Source of the DNA: S012-109 sp964425105
GTDB lineage: Bacteria > Pseudomonadota > Gammaproteobacteria > SZUA-140
DNA: 64,000 nucleotides
NCBI GenBank assembly: GCA_964425105.1
Contig: CAYRLE010000003.1
Coordinates: 1 to 64,000 of the forward strand
Direction of reading: 5' to 3'
Positions 35,287 through 44,399 of the stretch are shown here, piece by piece; position 1 is the first letter of the stretch, and every line of letters begins with the position of its first letter. A model generated the notes under the pieces. The model was given only the letters and a program-made list of their open reading frames with translations, was not told the DNA's origin and searched no databases. A program made the translations under genes and the position numbers.

Positions 35287-35491
35287 ATGGATCTCTCCAC
35301 TTGTCAACTATTTGATAGCATAAGGATATGCAAAAGTCTTTGTATTGTAACACATTTTGCCCTAAAGGGCATCTGGCGCACACCGCCGCCAGGGTACCTG
35401 AAAACTGTCAACACTCTGTTTTTTATTATTTTTGTTTACAATGCCAGGACAAGCGACAGAGAATGCGCCACACCTGTGATGAGAATGGGAC

Positions 35492-36931
35492 TCATGGAAA
35501 AAGGGGTCGCAGCAGGCTGACCATGGCCACGATGAGCAGGGGCATGGTGAGATTGAGCGCCAGGCCGGCGCGTACCATGGCCTTCATGGGGATGCGTTCC
35601 GTGCCGAAGACGATGGCGTTGGGGGGCGTGGCCACCGGCAGCATGAAGGCGCAGGAGGCGCTCAGGGTCGCGGCCATGAGCAGCAGGGTGATGTCCAGCT
35701 GGTTGCCCAGGGCCACTGCCGCCAGGATGGGCAGCATCACCTGGGTGATGGCGGTGTTGCTGGTGATCTCGGTGAGAAAGGTCATGAGCAGGGCGATGAG
35801 GATCAGCATCAGTGGCAAAGGGATGGCAGCAAAGCCGTGGAGCTGCTCTCCAAGCCATTGGGAGAGACCCGACTGCTGCATGCCGGTGGCCAGGGCGAAG
35901 CCGCCGCCCAGCAGGATCAGGATGCCCCAGGGCAGACGCCCGAAGGCCTCCTTGCCCAGGATGGGCCGGCCCTCGGCGCCGGGCAGCAGAAACAGGCTCA
36001 GCGCCCCCGCCACCGCCACGGTGCCATCGTCCACACCCGGATAGGGCAACAGGCTGCTCCAGCCGGGAATGGCGAAACTCTCCCCCTGAATGCCCTTGCG
36101 GGTCATCCAGGCCAGCGCCGTCAGTCCCAACACCCAGGCCACGAAGTGCTCCTCGCGGCGCATGGACCCCAGGGCACGGCGCTCCCCCTCCAGGCTGTCC
36201 GCCGCCACGGCGGCAGCCCAGGGCATGCCGCGCACGCGCCGTGCGAACAAGCCCACCACCAGGGCCAGGCCGGCCAGCACCACGGGGATGCCCACCATCA
36301 TCCACTGCATGAAACTGGGCTTGAGGGCCGGGGCCTGGGCCTCGAGGATCTCCAGCAACACCAGATTGGGCACCGTGCCCACCGGCGTCCCCATGCCGCC
36401 GATGTTGGCGGCATAGGCGATGATCAACAGCAGGCTGGCAGCAAAGCCGCCCGCCACGGCGCCGCTGTCGTGGTTGAGGCGGCTCAGCACCGCAAGCCCC
36501 ACCGTCACCATGAGCATGGTGGTGGCGGTGTTGGAGATCCACAGGGAGAGAAAGGCGGTGGCTACGGCGAAGCCTGTGAGGATCTGCAGCGGGCTGGCGT
36601 GCCAGCGCGACAGAATGGCCAGGGCGATGCGCCGGTGCAGGCCGGTGCGCTCCAGGGCCTGGGCGATGAGAAAACCGCCGATGAACAGGAACATGATGCT
36701 GGTCATGTAGCGGGGGGCGATCTCGCGGGCCGTGGCGATACCCGTCAGGGGCAGGGCCAGCAGGGGCAGCAGGGCGGTGACCGCCAGGGGTACGCACTCG
36801 CTGATCCACCAGATGGCCATCCACAGGGCGATGCCGGCCATGGCCGGTGCCTGGGGATGCTCGGGCGTCTCCAGGAGCAGGGGCAGGAGCACGCCCGCCA
36901 GGGGGCCGAGGAAGAGGGCGCTGCGTTTCAT
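35492..36931 (-). CDS. SLC13/DASS family sodium:anion symporter
   Basis: A 479-residue membrane protein with about 11-13 hydrophobic segments. The two Na+/substrate SNT motifs of the DASS family are present: SLWISNTATTMLM near 127-139 and LTEITSNTAITQVMLP near 389-404. It likely imports dicarboxylates, or sulfate given some relatives, with Na+. It lies 51 bp downstream of marC on the same strand. No clear ribosome site precedes the ATG at 36931; the upstream bases are AT-rich. Confidence 0.92.
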   Translation of the reverse strand: MKRSALFLGPLAGVLLPLLLETPEHPQAPAMAGIALWMAIWWISECVPLAVTALLPLLALPLTGIATAREIAPRYMTSIMFLFIGGFLIAQALERTGLHRRIALAILSRWHASPLQILTGFAVATAFLSLWISNTATTMLMVTVGLAVLSRLNHDSGAVAGGFAASLLLIIAYAANIGGMGTPVGTVPNLVLLEILEAQAPALKPSFMQWMMVGIPVVLAGLALVVGLFARRVRGMPWAAAVAADSLEGERRALGSMRREEHFVAWVLGLTALAWMTRKGIQGESFAIPGWSSLLPYPGVDDGTVAVAGALSLFLLPGAEGRPILGKEAFGRLPWGILILLGGGFALATGMQQSGLSQWLGEQLHGFAAIPLPLMLILIALLMTFLTEITSNTAITQVMLPILAAVALGNQLDITLLLMAATLSASCAFMLPVATPPNAIVFGTERIPMKAMVRAGLALNLTMPLLIVAMVSLLRPLFP

Positions 36932-36982
36932 TATTATTTTATGGTTATAAGTGTGTTACAGATGGTAGCAGCTACCCCACCC

Positions 36983-37585
36983 TCAGGCGACTGCCGGCAG
37001 GCCCGCGATGAAGTCGCGGATGCCGCGCATGATCATGCTCACCGCCACCAGGTTGAGCAGCAGGCCCATGAACTTCTCCAGGGCGTTGAGGCCGCGCTGC
37101 CCCAGGGCCTGGCTGAGGCGCCGCCCCGGCAGAAACACCAGGCAGGCCAGCAGAAAGACGATGCCCAGAGCGGACAACACCATGTCCAGGGGCAGCTGTT
37201 CCTTGGTGCGCAACACGATGAGGGCGGTGATGGTAGAGGGCCCCGCGATGGAGGGCACGGCGATGGGCACCAGGATGGGATTGTCGCTGTAGTCGTCGGC
37301 AAAGATCTCGCGGGCGGACTTGAAGATCATTTTCAGGGAGATGATGAACAGGATGATGCCGCCGGCGATACTCAGCGACCAGGGATCGATGCTGAGATAG
37401 TGCAGCATGGCGCCACCGAACAGGGCGAACAGCAGCAGCACCAGGAAGGCCAGCCCCAGTTCGCGCAACACGGCCCTGGTATAGGCGGCGGCGTCCAGGC
37501 GCGAGAGCACGGTGACGACGAAAGGCAGGTTGCCGAAGGGGTCGATGACCAGGAACAGCAGCAGCGTGATTTCGATCAGATCCAT
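36983..37585 (-). CDS. MarC family integral membrane protein
   Basis: A 200-residue protein with six hydrophobic segments. FLVIDPFGNLPFVVTVLS near 11-28 is the MarC/YhgN hallmark (DPxGN), and AVPSIAGPSTITALIVL near 109-125 is the second repeat's counterpart. The length fits YhgN/YchE. The transport substrate of the family is unsettled. It diverges from dapF with 120 bp between. Confidence 0.92.
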   Translation of the reverse strand: MDLIEITLLLFLVIDPFGNLPFVVTVLSRLDAAAYTRAVLRELGLAFLVLLLFALFGGAMLHYLSIDPWSLSIAGGIILFIISLKMIFKSAREIFADDYSDNPILVPIAVPSIAGPSTITALIVLRTKEQLPLDMVLSALGIVFLLACLVFLPGRRLSQALGQRGLNALEKFMGLLLNLVAVSMIMRGIRDFIAGLPAVA

Positions 37586-37705
37586 AGCTCTAGCGTATCT
37601 GATGGAAGGCGCTCAGCATACCCCATCTCCGCGCCGCTTGCCCCGCCTGAAAAAACAGGTGAAGATTGTGCCTTTATCCACAAGCCCTGCGGGGAATGAC
37701 AAACA

Positions 37706-38536
37706 ATGCCACTCCAATTCACCAAGATGCACGGCCTGGGCAATGACTTCGTGGTCATCGACGCCATCCGCCAGCAGGTCTGCCTGAGTCCGGCGCAGAT
37801 CCGCTTCCTGGCGGACCGCCATTTCGGCGTGGGCTGCGACCAGGTGCTGCTCATCGAGACCGCCACCCGCCCCGGGGCGGACTTCCGCTACCGTATCTTC
37901 AATCCCGACGGCGGCGAGGTGGGGGCCTGCGGCAACGGCGCGCGCTGCTTCGCCCGCTATGTCCACGAACGGGGCCTGACGGACAAACGCGAGTTGGTGC
38001 TGGAGACCCTGGGCGGGCTGATCCGCGCCACCCTCCTGAACGACGGGCGGGTGCGCGTGGACATGGGCGTGCCGTGCTTCGCCCCCGCGGACATCCCCTT
38101 CCGCGCCCCCGCCGCCGCGCTCCTCTACTCCCTGGAGGTGGCAGGAAAGACTTGGGACATCAGCGTGTTGGCGCTGGGTAATCCCCATGCTGTACTCCTG
38201 GTGGACGACGTGGATCAGGCACCGGTGGCGCAACTGGGGCCCCTCATCGAGGGCCACGAGCGTTTCCCGCAACGGGTCAATGTGGGCTTCCTGCAGATCG
38301 TGGACCGCGGCCATGCCCGGCTGCGGGTCTTTGAGCGCGGCGCCGGCGAGACCCTGGCCTGCGGCAGCGGCGCCTGCGCCGCAGCCGTTGCGGGCATGCG
38401 CCGCGGCCTGCTGGACAGGGAGGTGAGCATCGAACTGCCCGGCGGCAGCCTGACCATAACATGGCCAGGGGAAGGTCATTCCGTTATGATGACGGGACCG
38501 GCAACATTCGTCTTCGAGGGCACAGTGGAATTATGA
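37706..38536 (+). CDS. dapF: Diaminopimelate epimerase
   Basis: A 276-residue PLP-independent epimerase turning LL-DAP into meso-DAP for lysine and peptidoglycan. Both catalytic cysteines are visible: C75 in GACGNGARC and C219 in LACGSGACAA. It opens FTKMHGLGNDFVVID. Its stop overlaps the DUF484 start (ATGA), and xerC follows, giving the dapF-DUF484-xerC order known from E. coli and pseudomonads. Confidence 0.98.
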   Translation: MPLQFTKMHGLGNDFVVIDAIRQQVCLSPAQIRFLADRHFGVGCDQVLLIETATRPGADFRYRIFNPDGGEVGACGNGARCFARYVHERGLTDKRELVLETLGGLIRATLLNDGRVRVDMGVPCFAPADIPFRAPAAALLYSLEVAGKTWDISVLALGNPHAVLLVDDVDQAPVAQLGPLIEGHERFPQRVNVGFLQIVDRGHARLRVFERGAGETLACGSGACAAAVAGMRRGLLDREVSIELPGGSLTITWPGEGHSVMMTGPATFVFEGTVEL

Positions 38537-39255
38537 ACACCCCATGCGACCAGGCAGAAACCGTCGATGAACAGGCGGTGGTGGACTATCTGAGCCGCCA
38601 TCCCGACTTCTTCGTCAAGCACGGCGTACTGCTGGGCGAACTGGAGTTGCCCCACGAAACGGGCGCCGCCACCTCCCTCATCGAACGCCAGGTGGCCGTG
38701 CTGCGCCACCACAACCGCCAGTACCGGGACCAACTCCAGGAACTGGTGCGCATCGCCCAGGACAACGACAAGCTCATCGAGCGTCTCCAGCAACTCACCC
38801 TGGCGTTGCTGGACACCGACGAGCTGAGGGAGGTCGTCGGCCTGCTGCGCCAGGCCCTGGCGGCCGATTTCCATGCCGAAGCGGCAGTATTGCACCTCAT
38901 GGAGGTGCCAACCGCCCTGCTTGAGGAAGCAGAAACGGACGAGTTCCTGCGCATCGCCGCCCATGACGCGGCCGATCCCCCGCCCGTCGAGGTGGGCAAG
39001 ATCGTCGCGCGCTGTCAACCGGTGTGCGGCAAGTTCAGCGACGAAACCCTGGAATACCTGTTTGGTGAACAGGCGGCGCCGGTGGCCAGCGCCGCCCTGC
39101 TGCCCCTGGACCTGGGGGAAAGCGGGGCCGGCGGCCTGCTGGCCATCGGCAGCCACGACCTGCGGCGTTTCCATGCCGAGATGGGCACGGCCTATCTGCG
39201 CCACATGGGCGAACTCATCGGCCGCAAGCTGCGCCCCCATCTGAGCCGGACCTGA
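38533..39255 (+). CDS. DUF484 family protein
   Basis: A 240-residue cytoplasmic protein, DUF484 (GAF-like). VVDYLSRHPDFFVKH near 19-33 and the following helical LIERQVAVLRHHNRQYRDQL are the family signature, then a GAF-type sensory fold (SAALLPLDLGESGAGGLLAIGSHD). It is start-coupled to dapF (ATGA at 38533-38536) and ends 5 bp before xerC. Its conserved linkage is known; its role is not. Confidence 0.93.
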   Translation: MNTPCDQAETVDEQAVVDYLSRHPDFFVKHGVLLGELELPHETGAATSLIERQVAVLRHHNRQYRDQLQELVRIAQDNDKLIERLQQLTLALLDTDELREVVGLLRQALAADFHAEAAVLHLMEVPTALLEEAETDEFLRIAAHDAADPPPVEVGKIVARCQPVCGKFSDETLEYLFGEQAAPVASAALLPLDLGESGAGGLLAIGSHDLRRFHAEMGTAYLRHMGELIGRKLRPHLSRT

Positions 39256-39260
39256 AACCC

Positions 39261-40160
39261 GTGACACTGGAGGCGTGGCTGGAACGCTTCTTTGCCTATC
39301 TCCATGTCGAACGCCGCCTCTCCCCCCATACCCTGGCCGGCTACCGCCGCGACCTGGGGCGCCTGCGACGCTACTGCGCCGCCCAGGACATCGGTGCCTG
39401 GACCCAGCTGGACAACCACCATATCCGGCGCTTTGCCGCGGCCCTCCATCGCGAGGGCCTGAGTGGGCGCACCATCCAGCGCCAGCTTTCCGCGCTGCGC
39501 TGTTTTTTCGAGTTCCTGATCCGCGAACAAGTGCTGCGCCACAATCCGGCGCATGGTGTGCAGGCCCCCAAGACGGCCCGCAAGCTCCCTGCGGTGCTGG
39601 ACGTGGACCAGGTCCAGCAGCTGCTGGAGATCGACGCCGACGATCCCCTGGCGCGCCGCGACCGGGCCATCATGGAGTTGTTCTATTCCTCCGGGCTGCG
39701 CCTCAGTGAACTGACGGGGCTGGACCTGGAGCACCTGGACCTTAAGGACGGCACGGTAACCGTCACCGGCAAGGGCCGCAAGACCCGCCTGGTGCCGGTG
39801 GGGCGCCACGCCCGCAGCGCCCTGCGGCGCTGGCTGGCGGTGCGTGCCAGCTTCAGCGCCGACCCCAGCCAGCGCGCCCTGTTCCTGAGCCGGCGCGGCA
39901 CGCGCCTGGCGCCGGGCAGCCTGCAGCAGCGCCTGAAATACTGGGCCCGGCGCCAGGGCCTGACGTCGCCCGTCCACCCCCACCTGCTGCGCCACAGCTT
40001 CGCCAGCCACCTGCTGGAATCCAGCGGCGACCTGCGCGCGGTGCAGGAACTGCTAGGCCATGCCGACATCGCCACCACCCAGATCTACACCCATCTCGAT
40101 TTCCAGCACCTGGCCCAGGTCTACGACGCCAGCCACCCACGCGCCCGGCGGCGGCGCTGA
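39261..40160 (+). CDS. xerC: Tyrosine recombinase XerC
   Basis: A 299-residue site-specific recombinase resolving chromosome dimers at dif with XerD. The N-terminal SAM-like domain (LSPHTLAGYRRDL) precedes the catalytic domain with Arg in SSGLRLSELTGLD, Lys in GKGRKTRLVP, HxxR in HLLRHSFASHLL, and His and nucleophilic Tyr in LLGHADIATTQIYTHLD. Start is GTG 39261. The dapF-DUF484-xerC context distinguishes it from XerD and from phage integrases. Confidence 0.95.
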   Translation: MTLEAWLERFFAYLHVERRLSPHTLAGYRRDLGRLRRYCAAQDIGAWTQLDNHHIRRFAAALHREGLSGRTIQRQLSALRCFFEFLIREQVLRHNPAHGVQAPKTARKLPAVLDVDQVQQLLEIDADDPLARRDRAIMELFYSSGLRLSELTGLDLEHLDLKDGTVTVTGKGRKTRLVPVGRHARSALRRWLAVRASFSADPSQRALFLSRRGTRLAPGSLQQRLKYWARRQGLTSPVHPHLLRHSFASHLLESSGDLRAVQELLGHADIATTQIYTHLDFQHLAQVYDASHPRARRRR

Positions 40161-40208
40161 TTCTTTGCCAGGAATTAGGGACGGAAGCCTTCGGTCTTAC
40201 TAAGACAA

Positions 40209-40234
40209 TTACTCATCACTCATCACTCATCACC
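40209..40234. repeat. Single heptamer arm, TCATCAC type (site 9)
   Basis: About four units (ATTACTC, then ATCACTC twice, then ATCACC) with no matching arm nearby. It is in the right-arm polarity. Just upstream (about 40179-40196) an imperfect hairpin GACGGAAG/CTTCGGTC may be the 3' end of the xerC transcript. A TACAAT box at 40315-40320 may be the -10 of the hslV promoter. Confidence 0.7.
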
Positions 40235-40351
40235 ACCCCACCGAATGCAACTCAACGTTCAGAGGGCGCCAGCGGCCATCAAGACCTGCACGCCTATCCA
40301 ACCGCGTTTTGGTGTACAATTTCCGCTCCCTGCAAGAGAAGGAGTGCAAGC

Positions 40352-40900
40352 GTGGAACAATTCCGGGGCACCACTATATTATCGGTGCGGCGAGAGGGAC
40401 AGGTCGTGCTGGGCGGCGACGGCCAGGTTTCCCTGGGCAACACCATCATGAAGGGCAACGCCCGCAAGGTGCGGCGCCTCTACAACGAGCGCGTGCTGGC
40501 GGGTTTCGCCGGCGGCACCGCAGATGCCTTCACTCTCTTCGAGCGCTTCGAGGCCAAGCTGGAGATGTACTCGGGCAATCTCACCCGCGCCGCCGTGGAG
40601 CTGGCCAAGGACTGGCGCACCGACCGCATGCTGCGGCGCCTGGAGGCGCTGCTGGCGGTGGCCGATCACACGGCCTCGCTGATCATCTCCGGCAACGGTG
40701 ATGTCATCGAACCGGAGCACCAGCTCATGGCCATCGGCTCCGGCGGTCCCTACGCCCAGGCCGCCGCCCGCGCCCTGCTGGAAAACACCGAACTGGATGC
40801 CCGCGCCATCGTGGAAAAGGCCCTGGGCATCGCCGCGGATATCTGCGTCTACAGCAATCACAATGTCACCATCGAAGAACTGAAGGGGAGCCAGGATTGA
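40352..40900 (+). CDS. hslV: ATP-dependent protease peptidase subunit HslV
   Basis: A 182-residue proteasome-like peptidase. The start is GTG 40352 with AAGGAG upstream. A six-residue propeptide MEQFRG precedes the catalytic Thr7 of TTILSVRR, as in other proteobacterial HslV. GNARKVRRLYNERVLAGFAGGTADAF and IGSGGPYAQAAARALLENT are family segments. It forms the HslVU complex; hslU follows with its start 2 bp after the hslV stop. Confidence 0.98.
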   Translation: MEQFRGTTILSVRREGQVVLGGDGQVSLGNTIMKGNARKVRRLYNERVLAGFAGGTADAFTLFERFEAKLEMYSGNLTRAAVELAKDWRTDRMLRRLEALLAVADHTASLIISGNGDVIEPEHQLMAIGSGGPYAQAAARALLENTELDARAIVEKALGIAADICVYSNHNVTIEELKGSQD

Positions 40901-40902
40901 CC

Positions 40903-42222
40903 ATGTCCGCCATGACACCCAGGGAAATCGTCCAGGAACTGGACAAGCACATCATCGGCCAGGACGCCGCCAAGCGCGCAGTGGGCATCGCCCTGCGCAA
41001 CCGCTGGCGCCGCATGCAGGTGCCTGAGGAACTGCGCAACGAGATCAGCCCCAAGAACATTCTCATGATCGGCCCCACCGGCGTAGGCAAGACCGAAATC
41101 GCACGGCGCGTGGCGAAACTGGCCCAGGCGCCCTTCATCAAGGTGGAGGCCAGCAAGTTCACGGAAGTGGGTTATGTGGGACGCGACGTGGAATCCATCA
41201 TCCGCGACCTGGTGGACATCTCCATCAAGATGACCCGCGAGCTGGAAATGGAGAAGGTGCGCCACCGCGCCGAGGAGAGCGCCGAGGACCGCATCCTGGA
41301 CATCCTGCTGCCGCCGCCGCGGGATGGCGGCAGCGATGAAATGGCGGACACCCGCCAAAAATTCCGCAAGATGCTGCGTGAAGGCAAGCTGGACGACAAG
41401 GAGATCGAGGTGGAGGTGCGCCTGGCGCCGGTGGGGGTGGAGATCATGACCCCGCCGGGCATGGAGGAGATGAGCAGCCAGCTGCAGAACATGTTCCAGA
41501 ACCTGGCCGGGGAGCGCACCCGCAAACGGCGCCTGCCGGTGAAGAAGGCCTTCAAGCTGCTGTGCGACGAGGAGGCCGCCAAGCTCATCAACGAGGAAGA
41601 CATCAAGACCCGCGCCCTGGACAGCGTGGAGCAGAACGGCATCGTGTTCCTGGACGAGATCGACAAGATCGCGCGCCGCTCCACCGAGCACGGCGGCCCC
41701 GACGTCTCCCGCGAGGGTGTGCAGCGCGACCTGCTGCCCCTGGTGGAGGGCTGCACCGTGTCCACCAAACATGGCATGGTGAAAAGCGACCATATCCTGT
41801 TCATCGCCTCCGGCGCCTTTCACCTCAGCAAGCCCTCCGACCTGATCCCGGAACTGCAGGGGCGCCTGCCCATCCGCGTGGAACTGGAGGCGCTGACCGT
41901 GGAGGACTTCGTGCGCATCCTCACCGAGCCCGATGCCTCCCTCACCCAGCAGTACCAGGCCCTGATGGCCACCGAGGGCGTCGAGTTGGCGTTCAGCAGC
42001 GACGGCATCGCGCGCATCGCCGAAATCGCCTGGCAGGTCAACGAACGCACCGAGAACATCGGTGCCCGGCGCCTGCACACAGTGATGGAGCGGGTCATGG
42101 AGACCCTTGCCTTCGAGGCCTCCGACCTGGGCGGCAAGGCCATCACCATCGACGCCGCCTATGTCAACCAGCACCTGGACCGGCTGGTGCAGGACGAGGA
42201 TCTGAGCCGGTATATTTTGTGA
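40903..42222 (+). CDS. hslU: ATP-dependent protease ATPase subunit HslU
   Basis: A 439-residue AAA+ unfoldase partner of HslV. Walker A is GPTGVGKTE at 57-65, the pore loop region GYVGRDVES follows, and Walker B is GIVFLDEIDKIA near 246-257. The I domain spans about 100-230, and sensor 2 is in NIGARRLHTVMER. It ends LSRYIL, the C-terminal tail that docks into HslV. ATG 40903 is used; an overlapping TTG at 40897 is an alternative. Confidence 0.98.
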   Translation: MSAMTPREIVQELDKHIIGQDAAKRAVGIALRNRWRRMQVPEELRNEISPKNILMIGPTGVGKTEIARRVAKLAQAPFIKVEASKFTEVGYVGRDVESIIRDLVDISIKMTRELEMEKVRHRAEESAEDRILDILLPPPRDGGSDEMADTRQKFRKMLREGKLDDKEIEVEVRLAPVGVEIMTPPGMEEMSSQLQNMFQNLAGERTRKRRLPVKKAFKLLCDEEAAKLINEEDIKTRALDSVEQNGIVFLDEIDKIARRSTEHGGPDVSREGVQRDLLPLVEGCTVSTKHGMVKSDHILFIASGAFHLSKPSDLIPELQGRLPIRVELEALTVEDFVRILTEPDASLTQQYQALMATEGVELAFSSDGIARIAEIAWQVNERTENIGARRLHTVMERVMETLAFEASDLGGKAITIDAAYVNQHLDRLVQDEDLSRYIL

Positions 42223-42284
42223 GGGTGGGGCTGTCTAATGAACCGCATTGGGTAAGAACGAACGACAGTGCTCCGTACGCCACA

Positions 42285-42355
42285 GGGTGATGCGTAATGC
42301 GTGATGAGTGATGGGGGCGGTTTCTCATTACTCATTACGCATCACTCATCACTCT
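42285..42355. repeat. Heptamer inverted repeat, GCGTGAT type (site 10)
   Basis: The left arm 42285-42315 has GGGTGAT, GCGTAAT, GCGTGAT, GAGTGAT, GGG. The right arm 42324-42355 is the complement of GAGTGAT (twice), GCGTAAT, GAGTAAT, GAG. The spacer is only 8 bp. It lies between hslU and the DUF971 gene. Reading through its right arm gives a false 36-residue extension of the DUF971 protein. Confidence 0.9.
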
Positions 42356-42415
42356 CAAAGACAGGTACACTGCACTCGAACAAACAACCACCATAACCAT
42401 GAACCACACACACCC

Positions 42416-42790
42416 ATGAACACCACCACCCCCCGCCCCACCGAGATCCGCCTGCACCGCCAGTCGCGGGTGCTGGAACTGGGTTTCGACGACGGCAGCC
42501 GTTTCGAGTTGTCGTGCGAATTCCTGCGGGTCTATTCCCCCTCCGCCGAGGTGCGCGGCCACGGCGCCGGACAGGAGGTGTTGCAGACCGGCAAGGAGGA
42601 CGTCAACATCGAACGCATCGAGCCGGTGGGGCAGTATGCGGTGCGGCTCTGTTTCGACGACGGCCACGACACGGGGCTGTATTCCTGGAGCCTGCTCTAT
42701 GACCTGGGCCGGCGCCGCGACGAATTGTGGCAACAGTATCTGGCGCGCCTCAAGGAGGCGGGCGTGGAGCGCAAGGAGGAACAGGCATGA
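42416..42790 (+). CDS. DUF971 domain-containing protein
   Basis: A 124-residue protein of the DUF971 (gamma-butyrobetaine hydroxylase N-terminal-like) family: PTEIRLHRQSRVLELGFDDGSRFELSCEFLRVYSPSAEVRGH at 8-49, VGQYAVRLCFDDGHDTGLYSW near 81-101. It may bind a metal or Fe-S partner; the family is often linked to Fe-S carriers. The stop overlaps the ubiE start by 4 bp (ATGA at 42787-42790), a linkage frequent in gammaproteobacteria. Confidence 0.92.
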   Translation: MNTTTPRPTEIRLHRQSRVLELGFDDGSRFELSCEFLRVYSPSAEVRGHGAGQEVLQTGKEDVNIERIEPVGQYAVRLCFDDGHDTGLYSWSLLYDLGRRRDELWQQYLARLKEAGVERKEEQA

Positions 42791-43566
42791 GCGGACCGGA
42801 CAAAACCGCCACGGAGAACGAACCCCAGGAAACCACCCATTTCGGTTTCCAGCAGGTGCCCGCCCCGGAGAAGAAGCAGCGCGTGGGACGGGTCTTCGAT
42901 TCGGTGGCGGAACGCTACGACATCATGAACGATGCCATGTCCTTCGGCATCCACCGCCTCTGGAAATGGCTCGCCATCCAGCTCAGCACGGTGCGCCCCG
43001 GCCAGCGGGTGCTGGACCTGGCCGCCGGCACCGGCGATCTCGCCCGGCGCCTGGCGCGCCTAGTGGGCGACGAGGGTGAGGTGGTGGCAGCGGACATCAA
43101 TGCCGCCATGCTGAGACGCGGGCGCCAGCGCCTCACCGACGAGGGCGTGGTAGGCAACATCCGCTACGTGCAGGCCGATGCCGAGCGCCTGCCCTTTCCC
43201 GATGACAGCTTCGACTGCGCCACCATGGCCTTTGGCCTGCGCAACGTCACACACAAGGAGGCGGCCCTGGCATCCCTGTTCCGGGTCCTCAAGCCGGGCG
43301 GCCAGGTCCTGATCCTGGAATTCTCCAAGCCGCGCCTGCCCCTGCTGAGCAAGGCCTACGACATCTATTCCTTCAACATCCTGCCGCGCATGGGCAAGCT
43401 CATCGTGGACGATGCCGACAGTTACCGCTATCTGGCGGAGTCCATCCGCATGCATCCCGACCAGGAGACCCTGCTGGCCATGATGGAGGCGGCCGGCTTC
43501 GCGCGCTGCGAATATCTGAACTTCTCCGCCGGCATCGTCGCCCTGCACCGCGGCTACAAACTGTAA
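42787..43566 (+). CDS. ubiE: Ubiquinone/menaquinone C-methyltransferase UbiE
   Basis: A 259-residue SAM methyltransferase that C-methylates the demethylquinone ring in ubiquinone (and menaquinone) synthesis. VFDSVAERYDIMNDAMSFGIHRLWK near 38-62 is the UbiE/Coq5 signature, motif I is VLDLAAGTGDLA, and the second signature RVLKPGGQVLILEFSKP is near 171-187. It is translation-coupled to DUF971 and heads ubiE-ubiJ-ubiB. Confidence 0.98.
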   Translation: MSGPDKTATENEPQETTHFGFQQVPAPEKKQRVGRVFDSVAERYDIMNDAMSFGIHRLWKWLAIQLSTVRPGQRVLDLAAGTGDLARRLARLVGDEGEVVAADINAAMLRRGRQRLTDEGVVGNIRYVQADAERLPFPDDSFDCATMAFGLRNVTHKEAALASLFRVLKPGGQVLILEFSKPRLPLLSKAYDIYSFNILPRMGKLIVDDADSYRYLAESIRMHPDQETLLAMMEAAGFARCEYLNFSAGIVALHRGYKL

Positions 43567-43578
43567 GGACAGACGGAC

Positions 43579-44399
43579 ATGACGGCGGCCGACAGTCTCA
43601 GGGACAATGTCTTCAGCGGCCTGGAGGCCGTCATCAACCGCTGCCTGCGTCTGGACCCGGAGACCTGGGCGGGACTGGAGAAACTCGGCGGCCGCCTGCT
43701 GGCGGTGGAGTTGCGCGGCCTGGAAGTCACCGTCTACATCCAGGCCGGCGCCGATGGTCTGCGCCTCAGCGGCCACAGCCAGGAGGCGCCGCACACGGTG
43801 CTCAAGGGCAGCCCCCTCACCCTGCTGCAAATGGTGCTGGGNNNNNNNNNNNNNNNNNNNNNNNNNNNNNNNNNNNNNNNNNNNNNNNNNNNNNNNNNNN
43901 NNNNNNNNNNNNNNNNNNNNNNNNNNNNNNNNNNNNNNNNNCGCCGCACACGGTGCTCAAGGGCAGCCCCCTCACCCTGCTGCAAATGGTGCTGGGCGAC
44001 GGACAAGGGCAGGGCTTTCCCGAAGAACTGGAAATCGCCGGCGACGTGGAGACGGCGCGCCGCTTCCAGTCCCTGCTGGCTGGCCTGGAGATCGACTGGG
44101 AGGAACAGCTGTCGCGCATCACCGGCGACGTGGCGGCCCATCAGGCCGGCAATGCCCTGCGCACCCTGCGAAAGTGGTGCCGCCAGGCCGGCGCCAGCCT
44201 GGAGCAGGACACAGTGGAATATCTGCGGGAGGAACAGGAACTGCTGCCCTACCGTGATGAGGTGGAGGACTTCCTCGCCGCCGTGGACACCCTGCGCGAC
44301 GATGCCGAACGCCTGGCCCTGCGGGTCCAGCGCCTGCAGCAACGCCTCGCCGCGCAGAGCGCGGCACGCCGCGAAACCGACGGCGGGGAAGAGGCGTGA
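43579..44399 (+). CDS. ubiJ: Ubiquinone biosynthesis accessory factor UbiJ (interrupted by an assembly gap)
   Basis: An SCP2-domain accessory protein of aerobic ubiquinone synthesis, between ubiE and ubiB. The 100 N at 43842-43941 interrupt it, but the 55 bp before the gap (43787-43841) are repeated exactly after it (43942-43996). Collapsing the copies removes 155 bp, restores one frame and gives a 221-residue protein, close to UbiJ's usual 200. The N-terminal lipid-binding SCP2 fold (VTVYIQAGADGLRLSG) and the C-terminal coiled coil (DFLAAVDTLRDDAERLALRV) are then continuous. The gene is intact; the break is technical. Confidence 0.92.
43842..43941. other. Assembly gap of 100 N with duplicated 55-bp contig ends
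   Basis: Exactly 100 N flanked by identical 55-bp sequences. This is the pattern left when two contigs overlapping by one k-mer are scaffolded without merging. True sequence is probably 155 bp shorter. Confidence 0.95.

Noticed and set aside
39261..40160. Phage or integrative-element integrase
   Set aside because: The tyrosine recombinase sits in the dapF-DUF484-xerC order and has XerC length and motifs; no attachment-site tRNA or phage genes are nearby.
42308..42415. N-terminal extension of the DUF971 protein and a similar one of the acyl-CoA ligase
   Set aside because: These translate the right arm of heptamer repeats (SHYSLRITHHS-like strings) and precede well-placed starts.
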